Source: Pseudoalteromonas luteoviolacea DSM 6061 | GTDB taxonomy: Bacteria; Pseudomonadota; Gammaproteobacteria; Enterobacterales; Alteromonadaceae | DNA: 64,000 bases | NCBI RefSeq assembly: GCF_001625655.1 | Contig: NZ_AUYB01000122.1 | Coordinates: forward strand, 1-64,000 | Reading direction: 5' to 3' | Shown: piece by piece, positions 45,489 to 54,402 of the stretch | Layout of the letters: the number at the start of each line of letters is the position of its first letter | Position numbering within the stretch: the stretch's first letter is position 1 | The notes under the pieces: generated by a model | Told to the model about the DNA's origin: nothing | What the model saw: only the letters and a program-made list of their open reading frames with translations | The model's database searches: none | Program-made: the position numbers and the translations under genes

Positions 45489-46390
45489 CTATAGAAACCT
45501 CTGTATCGCGTTATACGCATTTTCCTGATATTGTTCGCTATTTAGATCTGGAAATAACAAACTTTGATCACATAGACGACCAGTGAGCCCCTTTTGACTT
45601 GCATAAAATAAACCTGACTCAAAATCACTATTATATAAGCCTTGAAGGTAGCGTTTAGCCCCGATTTCTACTGTATGTACTTTGTTAAACCATAACATTA
45701 CTTGCATCATACTTTTCATTATATATTGTTTAAATAGTGGTAGAGTATTGAAGCCCTCGGTTCCTGTAGTCGCGCCCGGGCTCATGGTTATAAACTTCAC
45801 ATGAGGGTAGCGCCTTGCCATTGCTGACATCCATAATGCACCCATGTATTTTATAGAACCGTATGAGACAGTGGCATCTTGTGTTTTTTTGAAAAAAGAA
45901 CCATTGCAAACTCTTCCTCAGAAGAGGTTGGTAACTCAGGTCGTTTCATACCCATTTCTTTGACGCCACGAGCTGCTTCTGAGCCGGCATAAATTGCAAC
46001 TTTTAAAAGTTTGCCAGCTTTTAAAAGCTCTTGCGCAAGCAAACTATGTCCTAATAAATTAACTGCAAAAATTTCCGTTACACCGTTGCTATTTATCTTA
46101 TTGAAGTTTTTACCACCTGTGCCGCCAGCATTCATGATAAGCGCATCAACACTACAATCAAGCCTTTGCACGGCTTCAACAACCGACACTTGGTTACTAA
46201 CATCAATGATTAAAACTTCAAATATGGATCTGCCAGTTAGTTGCTCGAGCTCTAGTTTGGCTGCCAAAGCTTTTTCCATATTGCGACAGCCAAGATAGAT
46301 TTTTCCTATCTCAGAATTGCTCGCTAACTGCTTTGCTGTTTCTTTACCTAAACCTGCGTTTGCACCTGTAATTAAGACTCGAGTAATCAT
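45489..46390 (-). pseudogene. short-chain dehydrogenase/reductase split by a frameshift
   Basis: The 5' half (46390 to about 45891) has TGANAGLGKETAKQL and MNAGGTGGKN, then runs into SEEEFAMVLFSKKHKMPLS and stops at 45851. The 3' half is in another frame and supplies QDATVSYGSIKYMGALW, with the catalytic Y-x3-K, and continues to 45489. Restoring one base in the run at 45884-45897 (seven T, G, six A on the plus strand) joins them as VLFFKKTQDATVSYGSIK, an intact SDR of about 300 residues. It is either a recent pseudogene, a phase-variable tract or a sequencing slip. The gene lies 140 bases after the AraC-type regulator on the same strand. Confidence 0.8.
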
Positions 46391-46546
46391 AACTTTGCCC
46401 TTCATGTTCTTTTAAATTGATTCAATCTGATGGCTTTATAGTAGGTAAATGAGCTTAGTGATTTTTGATATTTCTTGCTGTCTTGATGGAAAACTACAAG
46501 AAACGAACGGGGTAGTTTGTGCTCTAAAAGAAAAAGCCTAAATAAA

Positions 46547-47401
46547 TCAGGCTTTTAAAGTAACAGGGATGTTTAAGTAAATCTTATTATTTGGGTCTGC
46601 ATCGTTAAAACTTGCAGGCAGAAGTTCAAAATCTGGTTTATTTGCATATTCATAGGGGCTTTTCGGTAGCCAGCTCCCCCATATATAGCGTAACGTATCT
46701 TCTAACTTTGAAAGAGGCCCGATATGTGTAAATCGAGCGTAGGTTTGAGCCTCAAGTTCTCGTGTAATCAAGCCCTCTGGGACATCATCAAAGTTCTTGA
46801 CTTGTGCTGAACAGATATATACAAATCGCGTCACATCCTCTGATTCTTCATAGCATTCGTAAATACCGAAAAAATCGCTTCCAATTCGATTGGGGATCTT
46901 ATCTCGATAGGGTCTAAACCCAGACCATAGCTTAGGTAAACTAAGATCACCATCATCATATTGGGTTGCTATTCCCACGATCTTCATAGCAGGCTGAGTG
47001 ATTATTTCTGGCTCCATACTAATATTGTTTTGTAAAAAATCTAAATCACTTTCACTAAATGGCTTTTTATATAACAGTCTAAAAGGCTCGTTAATTTTCC
47101 GATATTGTGCTGGTGTCATATCAAATAATGCCTTGAACGCTCTAGTAAATGCTTCTTGAGACTCAAACTGGCACTCGATAGCGAGATCCAGAATGCCAAC
47201 GTCTTCAGTGAGTAGTCGCTTGGCCGCTAAGGTTAATCGGCGCTTGCGTAAATATTCTTTAGGTGTATCTCCTACCAATGCTTTAAACACCCTACTATAG
47301 TGGTACGTTGAATAATGAGAGGCAGTCGCTATTTGATGCACACTGATTTTTTCGCTCAAGTGCGTCTCTATATATTCGATACTTTTTAAAAATCGATCCA
47401 T
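46547..47401 (-). CDS. AraC-family regulator with GyrI-like ligand domain
   Basis: The 284-residue protein has an N-terminal double helix-turn-helix (residues 5-105: KISVHQIATASHYSTYHYSRVF; AIECQFESQEAFTRAFKALF) and a C-terminal GyrI-like/effector-binding domain (about 130-284), the Rob/TipA-like layout. It sits 38 bases after an SRPBCC gene and before the SDR relic, so the three may have formed one unit responding to a hydrophobic compound or drug. It should bind DNA in the cytoplasm. Confidence 0.88.
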   Translation of the reverse strand: MDRFLKSIEYIETHLSEKISVHQIATASHYSTYHYSRVFKALVGDTPKEYLRKRRLTLAAKRLLTEDVGILDLAIECQFESQEAFTRAFKALFDMTPAQYRKINEPFRLLYKKPFSESDLDFLQNNISMEPEIITQPAMKIVGIATQYDDGDLSLPKLWSGFRPYRDKIPNRIGSDFFGIYECYEESEDVTRFVYICSAQVKNFDDVPEGLITRELEAQTYARFTHIGPLSKLEDTLRYIWGSWLPKSPYEYANKPDFELLPASFNDADPNNKIYLNIPVTLKA

Positions 47402-47439
47402 CTCAAAATCCTCGTATTTTTTAAATGTAGTTCAGTGAT

Positions 47440-47934
47440 TTAGGCTGGATTAGCTTTTGTAAGTACTTGCGTTTCAGCATAATCCTTGAGTCCTTTTAGT
47501 AGTTTGCCAAAAGCAACGGGAAACACCAATCTCAGTAAAGGATAAAAAGGGTAAGCAAACACTTTAAGTTGCGGTGTTGCTGTCCAAGTCACTTCAGCTT
47601 TACTAGGGCCAAGTGAGCGTACGGCCATCTTCACATGATTTTGCTTGATTGGAACTATTTTTGGGTTATTGACGGGTAATACGTCGAAAGCGAGTGTTTT
47701 ATTCTCTTCATTAAACTCAGTAATAATTTCTTTAACTTTTGGACCATTGGGATTATCACTTAGGTCGCAGATCCTACCTTCCATGGGGGCGCCTATGAGC
47801 CCTTTGCCCCTGCCCATAGCGACAGAGCGAGGAATCGGACCCATCCACAAATGTGCTTTATCGAATTGAGTCGCTATAAGCTCCCATATTTGTTCTGCAG
47901 GTTTATTAATTTCTACCGTTTTAGTGATTTTCAT
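47440..47934 (-). CDS. SRPBCC (START-like) family protein
   Basis: The 164-residue protein begins MKITKTVEINKPAEQIWELI, the typical first strand and helix of polyketide-cyclase/START-like proteins, and continues with EIITEFNEENKTLAFDVLPV, AEVTWTATPQLKVFAYPF and a final helix, LLKGLKDYAETQVL. These folds bind hydrophobic ligands in a deep cavity. It is followed after 38 bases by the AraC regulator. The ligand cannot be told. Confidence 0.83.
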   Translation of the reverse strand: MKITKTVEINKPAEQIWELIATQFDKAHLWMGPIPRSVAMGRGKGLIGAPMEGRICDLSDNPNGPKVKEIITEFNEENKTLAFDVLPVNNPKIVPIKQNHVKMAVRSLGPSKAEVTWTATPQLKVFAYPFYPLLRLVFPVAFGKLLKGLKDYAETQVLTKANPA

Positions 47935-48089
47935 AAGTAACTCTCATAAAGTGTCATCGATTTGATGTGGTTACTTTAAAAAAAGAGAAATGGGTTTTTT
48001 GATATTTTTTGCTGTATTTGGCGGTTTTTTGTGTTTTACGATTAATGGAAGGTTGTTATAACGGCCCTCAAATTATCTCATTTGTATTC

Positions 48090-48110
48090 TAGGGGGAGTT
48101 GTTCCCCCTA
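48090..48110 (-). terminator. terminator-like hairpin after the DUF4105 gene
   Basis: TAGGGGGA (48090-48097) pairs with TCCCCCTA (48103-48110). No strong T-run; it lies 12 bases beyond the stop of the leftward gene. Confidence 0.55.
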
Positions 48111-48121
48111 AATTACACTTC

Positions 48122-49951
48122 TTACCAGTAATAGCCAAAATTCATAGATAATTTGCTTAGCTCTGTTTCTATGCTGTGCTCCCAAGACAACCTTAAATCC
48201 ATCGACTCAGAAATAGACGTCCTTTGCTCAAGCTTTATAGCTGTCTGTGTGGCATTGCCAATATGGTGTCTGTGGTTAATTGTTAACGCTGTACTAATAT
48301 TGCTTGAAATGAACCAACTCGCCTTGATCTTTGCACCAGCAAACAGTCCATCACTTATTAAACTGTCAGAGAAAAAGCCAGTTGTTAAAAAGCCAGAAAT
48401 GGCAAGATCAGAGCCAAAGAAGGATTTTGACAAACCGGCGCCTGTATGAATTATGGGTGTTAAACAATCACTACAATTCAACCTTTCCTGTTCTGCTCCA
48501 ACTTTCAAGAACCACGAATGATTCTTATCACCAGGTAACATTGTATAGTTTTGTTTTACACTCTCGATGTTTAGTAAAGATAAGGAATACAAGTTTACTT
48601 TACCCGAATCAATTATTAGCTCGGCAGCGCCCATTGTTAGTTCAGCATGCTTTACATGTCCATAGGATGCATCCAATGCATCATAGTAAGCAGGCCTTAT
48701 ACCAACTATGATGCCAAGATCATCAACCCCTATGTAACTACGAGATATTCCTCTTCCCAATGCTGGGATATTGCTTGATGCAAAATTTGTTGTGGAGGCT
48801 GATGGGGCTAATTGATATCTAATTAGAACAGCCTTTTTATAGTATAAATTGTTTTTATCTTCCGGGTCTTTCTTATCTCGTGTGAACTGATAATAATCGA
48901 TTAGCGTGTCGACTATACGATACTTTGATTCTAACTGAACGTCTGAAATGCTTTGAAGTGATAGATTTTCAGGAGAAAGAGCGATAGATCTTACAATCGA
49001 TTTCTCAGTAGAGTTGAGGCCAGAAAAGCGCTGGTATAGCCTGGTCTGACGAGAAGGGTGATATACAGCCTCTCCGAGTACTCGTTTACCATCGGATGTG
49101 CTCAAGTTAAGTTTTTGAATAACCTCTTGTGGCCCTACCCAAGGTTTTACATCGTCTAGAATATCTTGATCTAGCACTAATTCGATAGCTCTTGCCATGA
49201 AATAGGCACAATTTCGATTGAAGAAGAAGTACTGGAAATCAACATTCATTAACTCCCACAAGTGCGCAATGACTAATTCAGACTGTGATTTACTGAGTAC
49301 GATAGGATATTCCCAAAGGTCTCTATGCTCAGTTTCGTTATAGTTATTAAAATGGTAGAAAAAAGGCTGTGTTGTAAACGAGGAGTCATAGCCACCAATG
49401 ATGCCTTTTACAATATATGAAAGCATGCCTTCATTTGCTGGAATGTCTGCGCCGAAATTAATGGAAGCTTGTTCTAAACCTGTTTTGTTTTTCTGATTTA
49501 TTTTTAACAACAAGTGCCCGTAATAAGAAGCTGGATTACCAAGAAACCCTGTTGCAAAAACCAAACTAAGCTGTTCTTGGTCATTTACATTTGTATATTC
49601 TTCGTAGTTTGGACAACTAACTTTTTTTATTCCTAATTTTACAAAATCTAATTTCTCTTTAAGAAACAGGTATCTGGCAGGGTACTTACATTGACCATGT
49701 TGATTTAAGTCTAAACCTGCGGGTTCAGCGAAGGCATTAATTGTCAACCGTAATTCGTTAAGGCTACTATATTCACCCTCCGGTGATAGTAAAAAGTTTT
49801 TATCCGTAACTTTTGGACTATTTCCGCTGTAAGCGGTTAGTAACTTTAGCCACTGCTTGTGCTGGGACAAGTTATTTAAAATATGTTCTTCGGTTGCATT
49901 CGCGCTGAAACAAAGAAGTAAAAAGAATGAGTAATAAAATAGTTTTTGCAT
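48122..49951 (-). CDS. DUF4105 exported protein with beta-barrel-like C-terminus
   Basis: From ATG 49951 it has 609 residues with a Sec signal (MQKLFYYSFFLLLCFSANA). Residues 130-270 carry the DUF4105 pattern: ASYYGHLLLKI, INFGADIPANEGMLSYIVKG, the acidic HRDLWEYPIVLSKSQSEL, and FFFNRNCAYFM with the invariant Asn-Cys. NC-containing DUF4105 proteins are probably papain-like peptidases or lipid-acting enzymes in the periplasm. The C-terminal 200 residues look like strands of a barrel and end GYYW. A DUF3015 gene lies just upstream on the same strand, a common pairing. Confidence 0.8.
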   Translation of the reverse strand: MQKLFYYSFFLLLCFSANATEEHILNNLSQHKQWLKLLTAYSGNSPKVTDKNFLLSPEGEYSSLNELRLTINAFAEPAGLDLNQHGQCKYPARYLFLKEKLDFVKLGIKKVSCPNYEEYTNVNDQEQLSLVFATGFLGNPASYYGHLLLKINQKNKTGLEQASINFGADIPANEGMLSYIVKGIIGGYDSSFTTQPFFYHFNNYNETEHRDLWEYPIVLSKSQSELVIAHLWELMNVDFQYFFFNRNCAYFMARAIELVLDQDILDDVKPWVGPQEVIQKLNLSTSDGKRVLGEAVYHPSRQTRLYQRFSGLNSTEKSIVRSIALSPENLSLQSISDVQLESKYRIVDTLIDYYQFTRDKKDPEDKNNLYYKKAVLIRYQLAPSASTTNFASSNIPALGRGISRSYIGVDDLGIIVGIRPAYYDALDASYGHVKHAELTMGAAELIIDSGKVNLYSLSLLNIESVKQNYTMLPGDKNHSWFLKVGAEQERLNCSDCLTPIIHTGAGLSKSFFGSDLAISGFLTTGFFSDSLISDGLFAGAKIKASWFISSNISTALTINHRHHIGNATQTAIKLEQRTSISESMDLRLSWEHSIETELSKLSMNFGYYW

Positions 49952-49962
49952 AAAGAGGGTGA

Positions 49963-49989
49963 GATGCAAGGCTTTTTACGCCTTGCATC
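49963..49989 (-). promoter_or_regulatory. 10-bp hairpin between DUF3015 and DUF4105 genes, next to the start
   Basis: GATGCAAGGC (49963-49972) and GCCTTGCATC (49980-49989) are perfect complements with loop TTTTTAC. It lies 7 bases past the DUF3015 stop and 11 bases before ATG 49951, so it will hide or set back the ribosome site and may act as an attenuator. Confidence 0.55.
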
Positions 49990-49996
49990 AAATGAC

Positions 49997-50452
49997 TTAG
50001 ATTGCAGTCATTAGTGCAGTGTAGTATGCCTGAGACTTTTCAACTTTAGTAGTTTCAGCATTAAACTCAACCATAGAAACAGCTACATTTGAACGAAGCT
50101 TTGCAACTACTTCATCTTTTTGCTCTGCAGAAACTTCTGCAATGTCTAGTAGTGCATTAAGGTGCTGACCTTCGCCACGAGCTGTGTCTTCATTTAATGA
50201 GTCATAGCTTTCGATGATGAACTTTGCAACTTCTGTTTCTTTAACGCTACATGTTTCTGGGCTCATTGTCGCTGAAGTTACAGCTGTAGTACCGATATCC
50301 CAAATAATGTTTGATGTAACAGCTAGAGTGCTGTTGTCTGGGAATAGTGCTGCGCCAATTCCACAATCAGAGAATGGGTTTGGGCCTTCAGCATTGGCAT
50401 TTGCAGCAAAAGTTAGAGCTGTAGCAGCAGCTAATAATAGTTTTTTGTTCAT
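49997..50452 (-). CDS. DUF3015 family exported protein
   Basis: The 151-residue protein has a Sec signal (LLAAATALTFAANANA) and the DUF3015 pattern: NPFSDCGIGAALFPDNSTLAVTSNIIWD in parts, IWDIGTTAVTSATMSPETC and EVAKFIIESYDSLNEDTARGEGQHL. Two Cys (DCGIG and ETCSV) should form a disulfide. These proteins are periplasmic or outer-membrane associated and often precede DUF4105 genes. The hairpin between the genes would let DUF3015 be made in excess. Confidence 0.85.
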   Translation of the reverse strand: MNKKLLLAAATALTFAANANAEGPNPFSDCGIGAALFPDNSTLAVTSNIIWDIGTTAVTSATMSPETCSVKETEVAKFIIESYDSLNEDTARGEGQHLNALLDIAEVSAEQKDEVVAKLRSNVAVSMVEFNAETTKVEKSQAYYTALMTAI

Positions 50453-51085
50453 TATTTATACTTCCATTTAGCATTAAGAATAATAAAAAGTTAACCCTTT
50501 GTTATTTGGGTGCTCTCTATTTGAATTGACGAGGATGTTAATCAGGAATTAAGTTTAAATCAACAATTATTTTTGAAAGCGAATTTTTATTCAAAACGGA
50601 CTGTTGGACCGTGGAATTTTTAAGTTGCTTATAAAGCTCTTTGCCATCTTATTGATATTAATAAATTAATTTTATATGGGTTGGATGTTGAATTTGGGAG
50701 TGATCTGTGGATAAGAGGTTGACCATACCGGAATTGTTGTATCTAACTCATTTTTTATTTGTGTAAAATTGTAAACAATAAGGGCGGTTTAAAATCGTGC
50801 TAAGCAGGTAAACCTACTAATTTTTTGGGGGCGTTGGTACTGCGTAAATTGCCTTACGAACAGTTTTTGTTTGATAAAATATGCTTTCCACCTTTTATTT
50901 TGTTGATTTATTATTTATTTGATTGTTATCTATTTTATACGTAAAAAATTAATCTTTGTGTTTTTCGCTAGCGCTGACTCATGATAAAAAAGGAGCATAT
51001 TAGCATTTGTATCAACAACATTGCTGTGAGCTTGCTTTTTAACTAATTACCAATACACTGACATTAAGACAACTCCATTCTCATA
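50453..51085. other. 633-base intergenic region
   Basis: AT-rich, with no supportable ORF. It contains the promoter of the leftward DUF3015 gene. I see no clear promoter or ribosome site for the next rightward ORF, whose start is uncertain. Confidence 0.35.
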
Positions 51086-51706
51086 TTGACCTTAAACCAA
51101 GCAACAAGGCAGTCACTTGCTTACGAGTCAAAACAGCAGTATAAGGTCATGTGGTCAGCTACTTTTTTATTACTTCTTAACATGTTGAATAGCGAACCTG
51201 AAGGCTTAGACCTTAGGTTGAGCGGGAGTGATATGTCTATAGACGTGTTGCCAGCTATTTCAGAGTACTCAATATGCAGGGGCTATCGTCTCCATAAACA
51301 AAAATCAGCTATCGAGCTGACTGTGTTAATGTATGGCTTTGATAGCTGTGAAGACAAAGCGAACAAACTCCCTCTTGTATCACATAACTTGAATGAAGAT
51401 GAGCAGTCTACCGTGCTTGCTTTAGCCAACTATTATGGAATTTATCATGCACCAAATAAATTAGGGCTGAGGTTCTCATTGAAATTTACTCAATTAAGGA
51501 AAAAAATAGATTGGTTTGTAGACAATAAAAGTCCCAATACTTCGGTGTTTACTGAGCATAGTTTTAATCGTGATATCGTTCGCATTACTTTTCAGTCAGT
51601 TCATAAAAGCGGTTCACCTGGGTTGGAGCTTTTGATTTACTTTTTGCCTGAGACCAAAGAGATCATAAAGGTGGAAGTACATACAAAACAGCTTAAAAAA
51701 TCATAG
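51086..51706 (+). CDS. hypothetical protein with one possible N-terminal membrane segment
   Basis: The frame opens at TTG 51086; an ATG at 51149 begins a hydrophobic stretch (MWSATFLLLLNML) and has AAGG only 2 bases away, so the start is unclear. The rest (about 170 residues) is hydrophilic and beta-rich (LDLRLSGSDMSIDVLP, CRGYRLHKQKSAIELTVLMY, FQSVHKSGSPGLELLIYFLP), with two Cys, in SICRG and DSCED. I recognise no family. It resembles a secreted or membrane-tethered domain, but weak signals leave even its coding status moderately uncertain. Confidence 0.45.
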   Translation: MTLNQATRQSLAYESKQQYKVMWSATFLLLLNMLNSEPEGLDLRLSGSDMSIDVLPAISEYSICRGYRLHKQKSAIELTVLMYGFDSCEDKANKLPLVSHNLNEDEQSTVLALANYYGIYHAPNKLGLRFSLKFTQLRKKIDWFVDNKSPNTSVFTEHSFNRDIVRITFQSVHKSGSPGLELLIYFLPETKEIIKVEVHTKQLKKS

Positions 51707-51933
51707 TGTCTTGATTGTAAAGTGAATTTTTAATTTTTAAATTGTGAACTCATTCGATAATGTTATTGGTGTTGGAATTTAATATTAATAATTTAGTTTG
51801 GCAAAGGGGGCATTTAAAGGGAAGTAATTGTTTGTAGACTATTTTTTATCCACGTGTAATACTTTGTAATAGTTGGATTTAAAGGACTTTTATATAGTTA
51901 TTGTTGTTTAGTAACTTGCAATAAAGACACGCT

Positions 51934-52176
51934 ATGGACCAAAAACTAATTGAGCAATTGAACTTTGACGAATATGCAACAGCAGAGATGCGCGAGCGAG
52001 CTGATATCAACAAACATCATATCAACGCAACACTGTTAGTTGATGATGACTCAGTGTCAGAACAAGACCGCATAAAACTTCTGACTGAATTGAACTTATA
52101 TAGAAACTCCGCTTCTATAGAGGTAGAAGAGGTAACTGATGGGGTGTTTAATTTGCGATTTGCGTTACTCAATTAA
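51934..52176 (+). CDS. small acidic hypothetical protein
   Basis: The 80-residue protein (MDQKLIEQLNFDEYATAEMRERADINKHH...) is acidic and without Cys, signal or membrane segment. Its ending, ASIEVEEVTDGVFNLRFAL, has strand-like character. The ribosome site is weak (AAAGAC). I do not recognise it. It could be a small regulator or part of an otherwise lost operon. Confidence 0.45.
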   Translation: MDQKLIEQLNFDEYATAEMRERADINKHHINATLLVDDDSVSEQDRIKLLTELNLYRNSASIEVEEVTDGVFNLRFALLN

Positions 52177-52684
52177 GCGGCATATTTTCAACTAATGTAA
52201 TTAAGTATATTAGTGGAAGCTAATAGCGAATTTTTGCTGTCTAATATTTAATATTCTCCTATTGATTATAAGTTTGTGATTTAAGATTGTGTTAGTTTTT
52301 CTCTTGCAGTTTATGTTTGATTAAAGAGTGTATTTTTAAATCTTTTTCAGCTTGACTTTGTTAAGCATAACCTCGTTAACTACCGCCCGTAGGTTTGTCT
52401 TTTTGCTATTTTACGCAAGACTCGAACTACTAATTTTATTCAGTGATTTTTACTTTTTCTTGCTTAAGGTAAGCCGATACCACTAAAAGTTGTTATGACC
52501 TGTCAATTTACACAGGTTTAAGTCACCAAGCATTTTGGTTATTGTAGTTATCAAACACATATACCTCCAGTTAACTATACCTTTAAAGTAGCGTAGGAAA
52601 TTTCAGAAAAACTTTTGTTTACATTTTGGGTAGTAGGTATTAAATTTAGAACGCAATTTTATAAAAATAAAAAAGGAGCTCACG
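52177..52684. other. 508-base intergenic region before precursor peptide 2
   Basis: No ORF. A short hairpin, ACCTGT-ACAGGT, lies at 52498-52517. A promoter TTTACA (52618-52623) and TAAATT (52641-52646), 17 bases apart, stands before the peptide gene. Confidence 0.45.
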
Positions 52685-52837
52685 ATGCAACTATCATTCA
52701 ATAAAAAAAATATCAAAAAACTATCTGAAAACAACAAATCTCTTGTTAAAGGTCAGACAAAAGAAATCGCAGGTGGCGCAAATGCTGCAGGATTTAACAC
52801 TGCTGCGGGTTGTACTAGCTATGCACGCTGCCACTAA
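52685..52837 (+). CDS. double-glycine leader precursor peptide 2
   Basis: This 50-codon gene has a strong AAGGAG 7 bases before its ATG. The leader MQLSFNKKNIKKLSENN... ends in TKEIAGG at residue 31. The 19-residue core is ANAAGFNTAAGCTSYARCH, with two Cys, two Thr and one Ser. The leader shares the MQLxxNKKxIKxLS start and the Ala-Gly-Gly end with the peptide at 27498, while the cores are unrelated, which is the expected behaviour of a RiPP precursor family. A terminator follows after 33 bases. No processing gene is adjacent; the next gene encodes an unknown protein. Confidence 0.75.
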   Translation: MQLSFNKKNIKKLSENNKSLVKGQTKEIAGGANAAGFNTAAGCTSYARCH

Positions 52838-52870
52838 TATACCAGCTTAAATTAGGTATATTAGATAATG

Positions 52871-52896
52871 AGCGCCCTAGAGGGCGCTTTTTTGTA
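52871..52896 (+). terminator. terminator of precursor peptide 2
   Basis: AGCGCCC (52871-52877), loop TAGA, GGGCGCT (52882-52888), followed by a T-run. It occupies the 5' end of the next open frame, so that gene must start later. Confidence 0.85.
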
Positions 52897-52918
52897 TTTC
52901 AAATATATAGGATTTGTT

Positions 52919-53662
52919 GTGGTGAACGATGAGTATCGTATTGATGTGAGTGACACAGTCGTAACATTAAATGGCAAAACAGAACGAGATTTGAAGTCCA
53001 GTTTTGGTGTCGAGCTGCGCTATATTGAACCCGATAAGTACCAATTCATATTTAAAAGCGGATTCCATGAATTTCTGAATGCTTGCCCAGGAGTAGGGGA
53101 GCTTGCAAACATGCTCCCAAGTTGTACGCAGCAACTGTCGGAATTTTTAATAATTGATGAACCTGATATTGGTCTGGCGATTGCTCAGGATACACTCTAT
53201 AACGATGCATTGTTGTTGATATTGGAGGAGTTAGCCAAGTATTCTGGTGAGTCGGTTGAGTCCTTATTTGACCTCATTAAAGTTCAGATACTTAGAGATT
53301 TGAATACGATTTTAATGAGAGACGTTGACGATTTTTCTTTATCACTCGGTGAGCATACACTTTTTGAAAGTCGCAATCGAGAGAGAACGCTGCGTATTGA
53401 AAGCAGAAACTCAGTTAAAGTTGCAGAGCTTTCAGATATCAAACGTATTATTTGTGACGAAAAAGAAGATGAATACGAAGTATTAAAGAAAGAGCGCTGG
53501 CAAGCCCACTCGAATACTAAGATGTATTCTAATACTGGATTGAATTACACTAAATATCACGTTGGGGAAGATAAACGCTTAGACTTATTTGAATACGTTT
53601 ACAAGTCTCAGACTTCAACCCAAGAAAAATGCCTGAAGAGAACCATCCAACGTTTAGTATGA
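52919..53662 (+). CDS. hypothetical protein next to precursor peptide 2
   Basis: The frame is open from ATG 52868, but that ATG lies on the terminator of the peptide gene. AGGA at 52909-52912 is 6 bases before GTG 52919, which I choose, giving 247 residues (MVNDEYRIDVSD...). It is acidic and helical in its second half: GESVESLFDLIKVQILRDLN, DIKRIICDEKEDEYEVLKKE. It has a Cys-containing middle (NACPGVGELANMLPSCTQQ). No domain is recognised, and there is no signal or membrane segment. As the gene following a peptide precursor with a terminator between, it could be a maturation, immunity or regulatory factor, but nothing shows this. Confidence 0.55.
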   Translation: MVNDEYRIDVSDTVVTLNGKTERDLKSSFGVELRYIEPDKYQFIFKSGFHEFLNACPGVGELANMLPSCTQQLSEFLIIDEPDIGLAIAQDTLYNDALLLILEELAKYSGESVESLFDLIKVQILRDLNTILMRDVDDFSLSLGEHTLFESRNRERTLRIESRNSVKVAELSDIKRIICDEKEDEYEVLKKERWQAHSNTKMYSNTGLNYTKYHVGEDKRLDLFEYVYKSQTSTQEKCLKRTIQRLV

Positions 53663-53747
53663 CTTTAAGGATCTAGATAACTACAGACTAACTATACTTT
53701 ATCGTTTAAAATTCATCATGTTGTTCGTACTATAAGGAATAAATTTG

Positions 53748-54335
53748 ATGTGGTTAAAAAGCAATGTCTTAGAAGGAGATGTAGTTGTTTTAGAACCGAT
53801 AAAACTAGAGCATGTTGAGTCGTTGGCAAGTGCAGTACAAGATGGTGAAAGTTGGCAGCTTTGGTACGCCTCAGTTCCTACACCAGAAAAAATGTATGGG
53901 TATGTTGAGAAAGCGATAGAAGGTGCAAAAAGTGGGCAGCCTGCGTATGTCGTTAAAACAAAAGCTGACAATCAAATTGTTGGTACTACTCGATACTACG
54001 ATGTCAAAGCACAACATCGCCGCGCCTCCATTGGGTATACATGGTATGCTGATACAGTTAAAAGAACAGCAGTAAATACAGAGTGTAAGTATCTACTTAT
54101 TAAACACTTGTTTGAATCTTGTAATGCCTTATCCCTTGAATTCAAAACCCATTACTTTAATCAGGCTTCTCGAACTGCGATAGAGCGATTAGGTGCAAAG
54201 CTCGATGGTGTATTGCGCAGTCATCAAATTATGGATGATGGCTCAATCAGAGACACCGCAGTTTACTCAATCCTATCCCATGAATGGCCTTCAGTTAAAA
54301 ATCATTTGCTCGCTAAATTAGCGAAATATACCTAG
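53748..54335 (+). CDS. GNAT-family N-acetyltransferase (RimJ/RimL type)
   Basis: The 195-residue protein shows the GNAT fold: VVVLEPIKLEHVESLASAVQ at the start, VVKTKADNQIVGTTRYYDV, HRRASIGYTWYADTVKRTAV (strand 4 and the acetyl-CoA loop of the Rim group) and FKTHYFNQASRTAIERLGAK (the final Asn/Arg motif). It transfers acetyl from acetyl-CoA to an amine, such as a protein N-terminus or a small toxic amine. AAGGA stands 10 bases before ATG 53748. A strong terminator follows. Confidence 0.85.
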   Translation: MWLKSNVLEGDVVVLEPIKLEHVESLASAVQDGESWQLWYASVPTPEKMYGYVEKAIEGAKSGQPAYVVKTKADNQIVGTTRYYDVKAQHRRASIGYTWYADTVKRTAVNTECKYLLIKHLFESCNALSLEFKTHYFNQASRTAIERLGAKLDGVLRSHQIMDDGSIRDTAVYSILSHEWPSVKNHLLAKLAKYT

Positions 54336-54370
54336 CATGTTTTTGTTTACAAAGTGAAACTAGGCTTATG

Positions 54371-54402
54371 GCCCAAAGGTGGGAATTTGGGCTTTTCCTT
54401 TT
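54371..54402 (+). terminator. intrinsic terminator after the acetyltransferase gene
   Basis: GCCCAAA (54371-54377) pairs with TTTGGGC (54386-54392), followed by TTTTCCTTTT. Confidence 0.85.
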
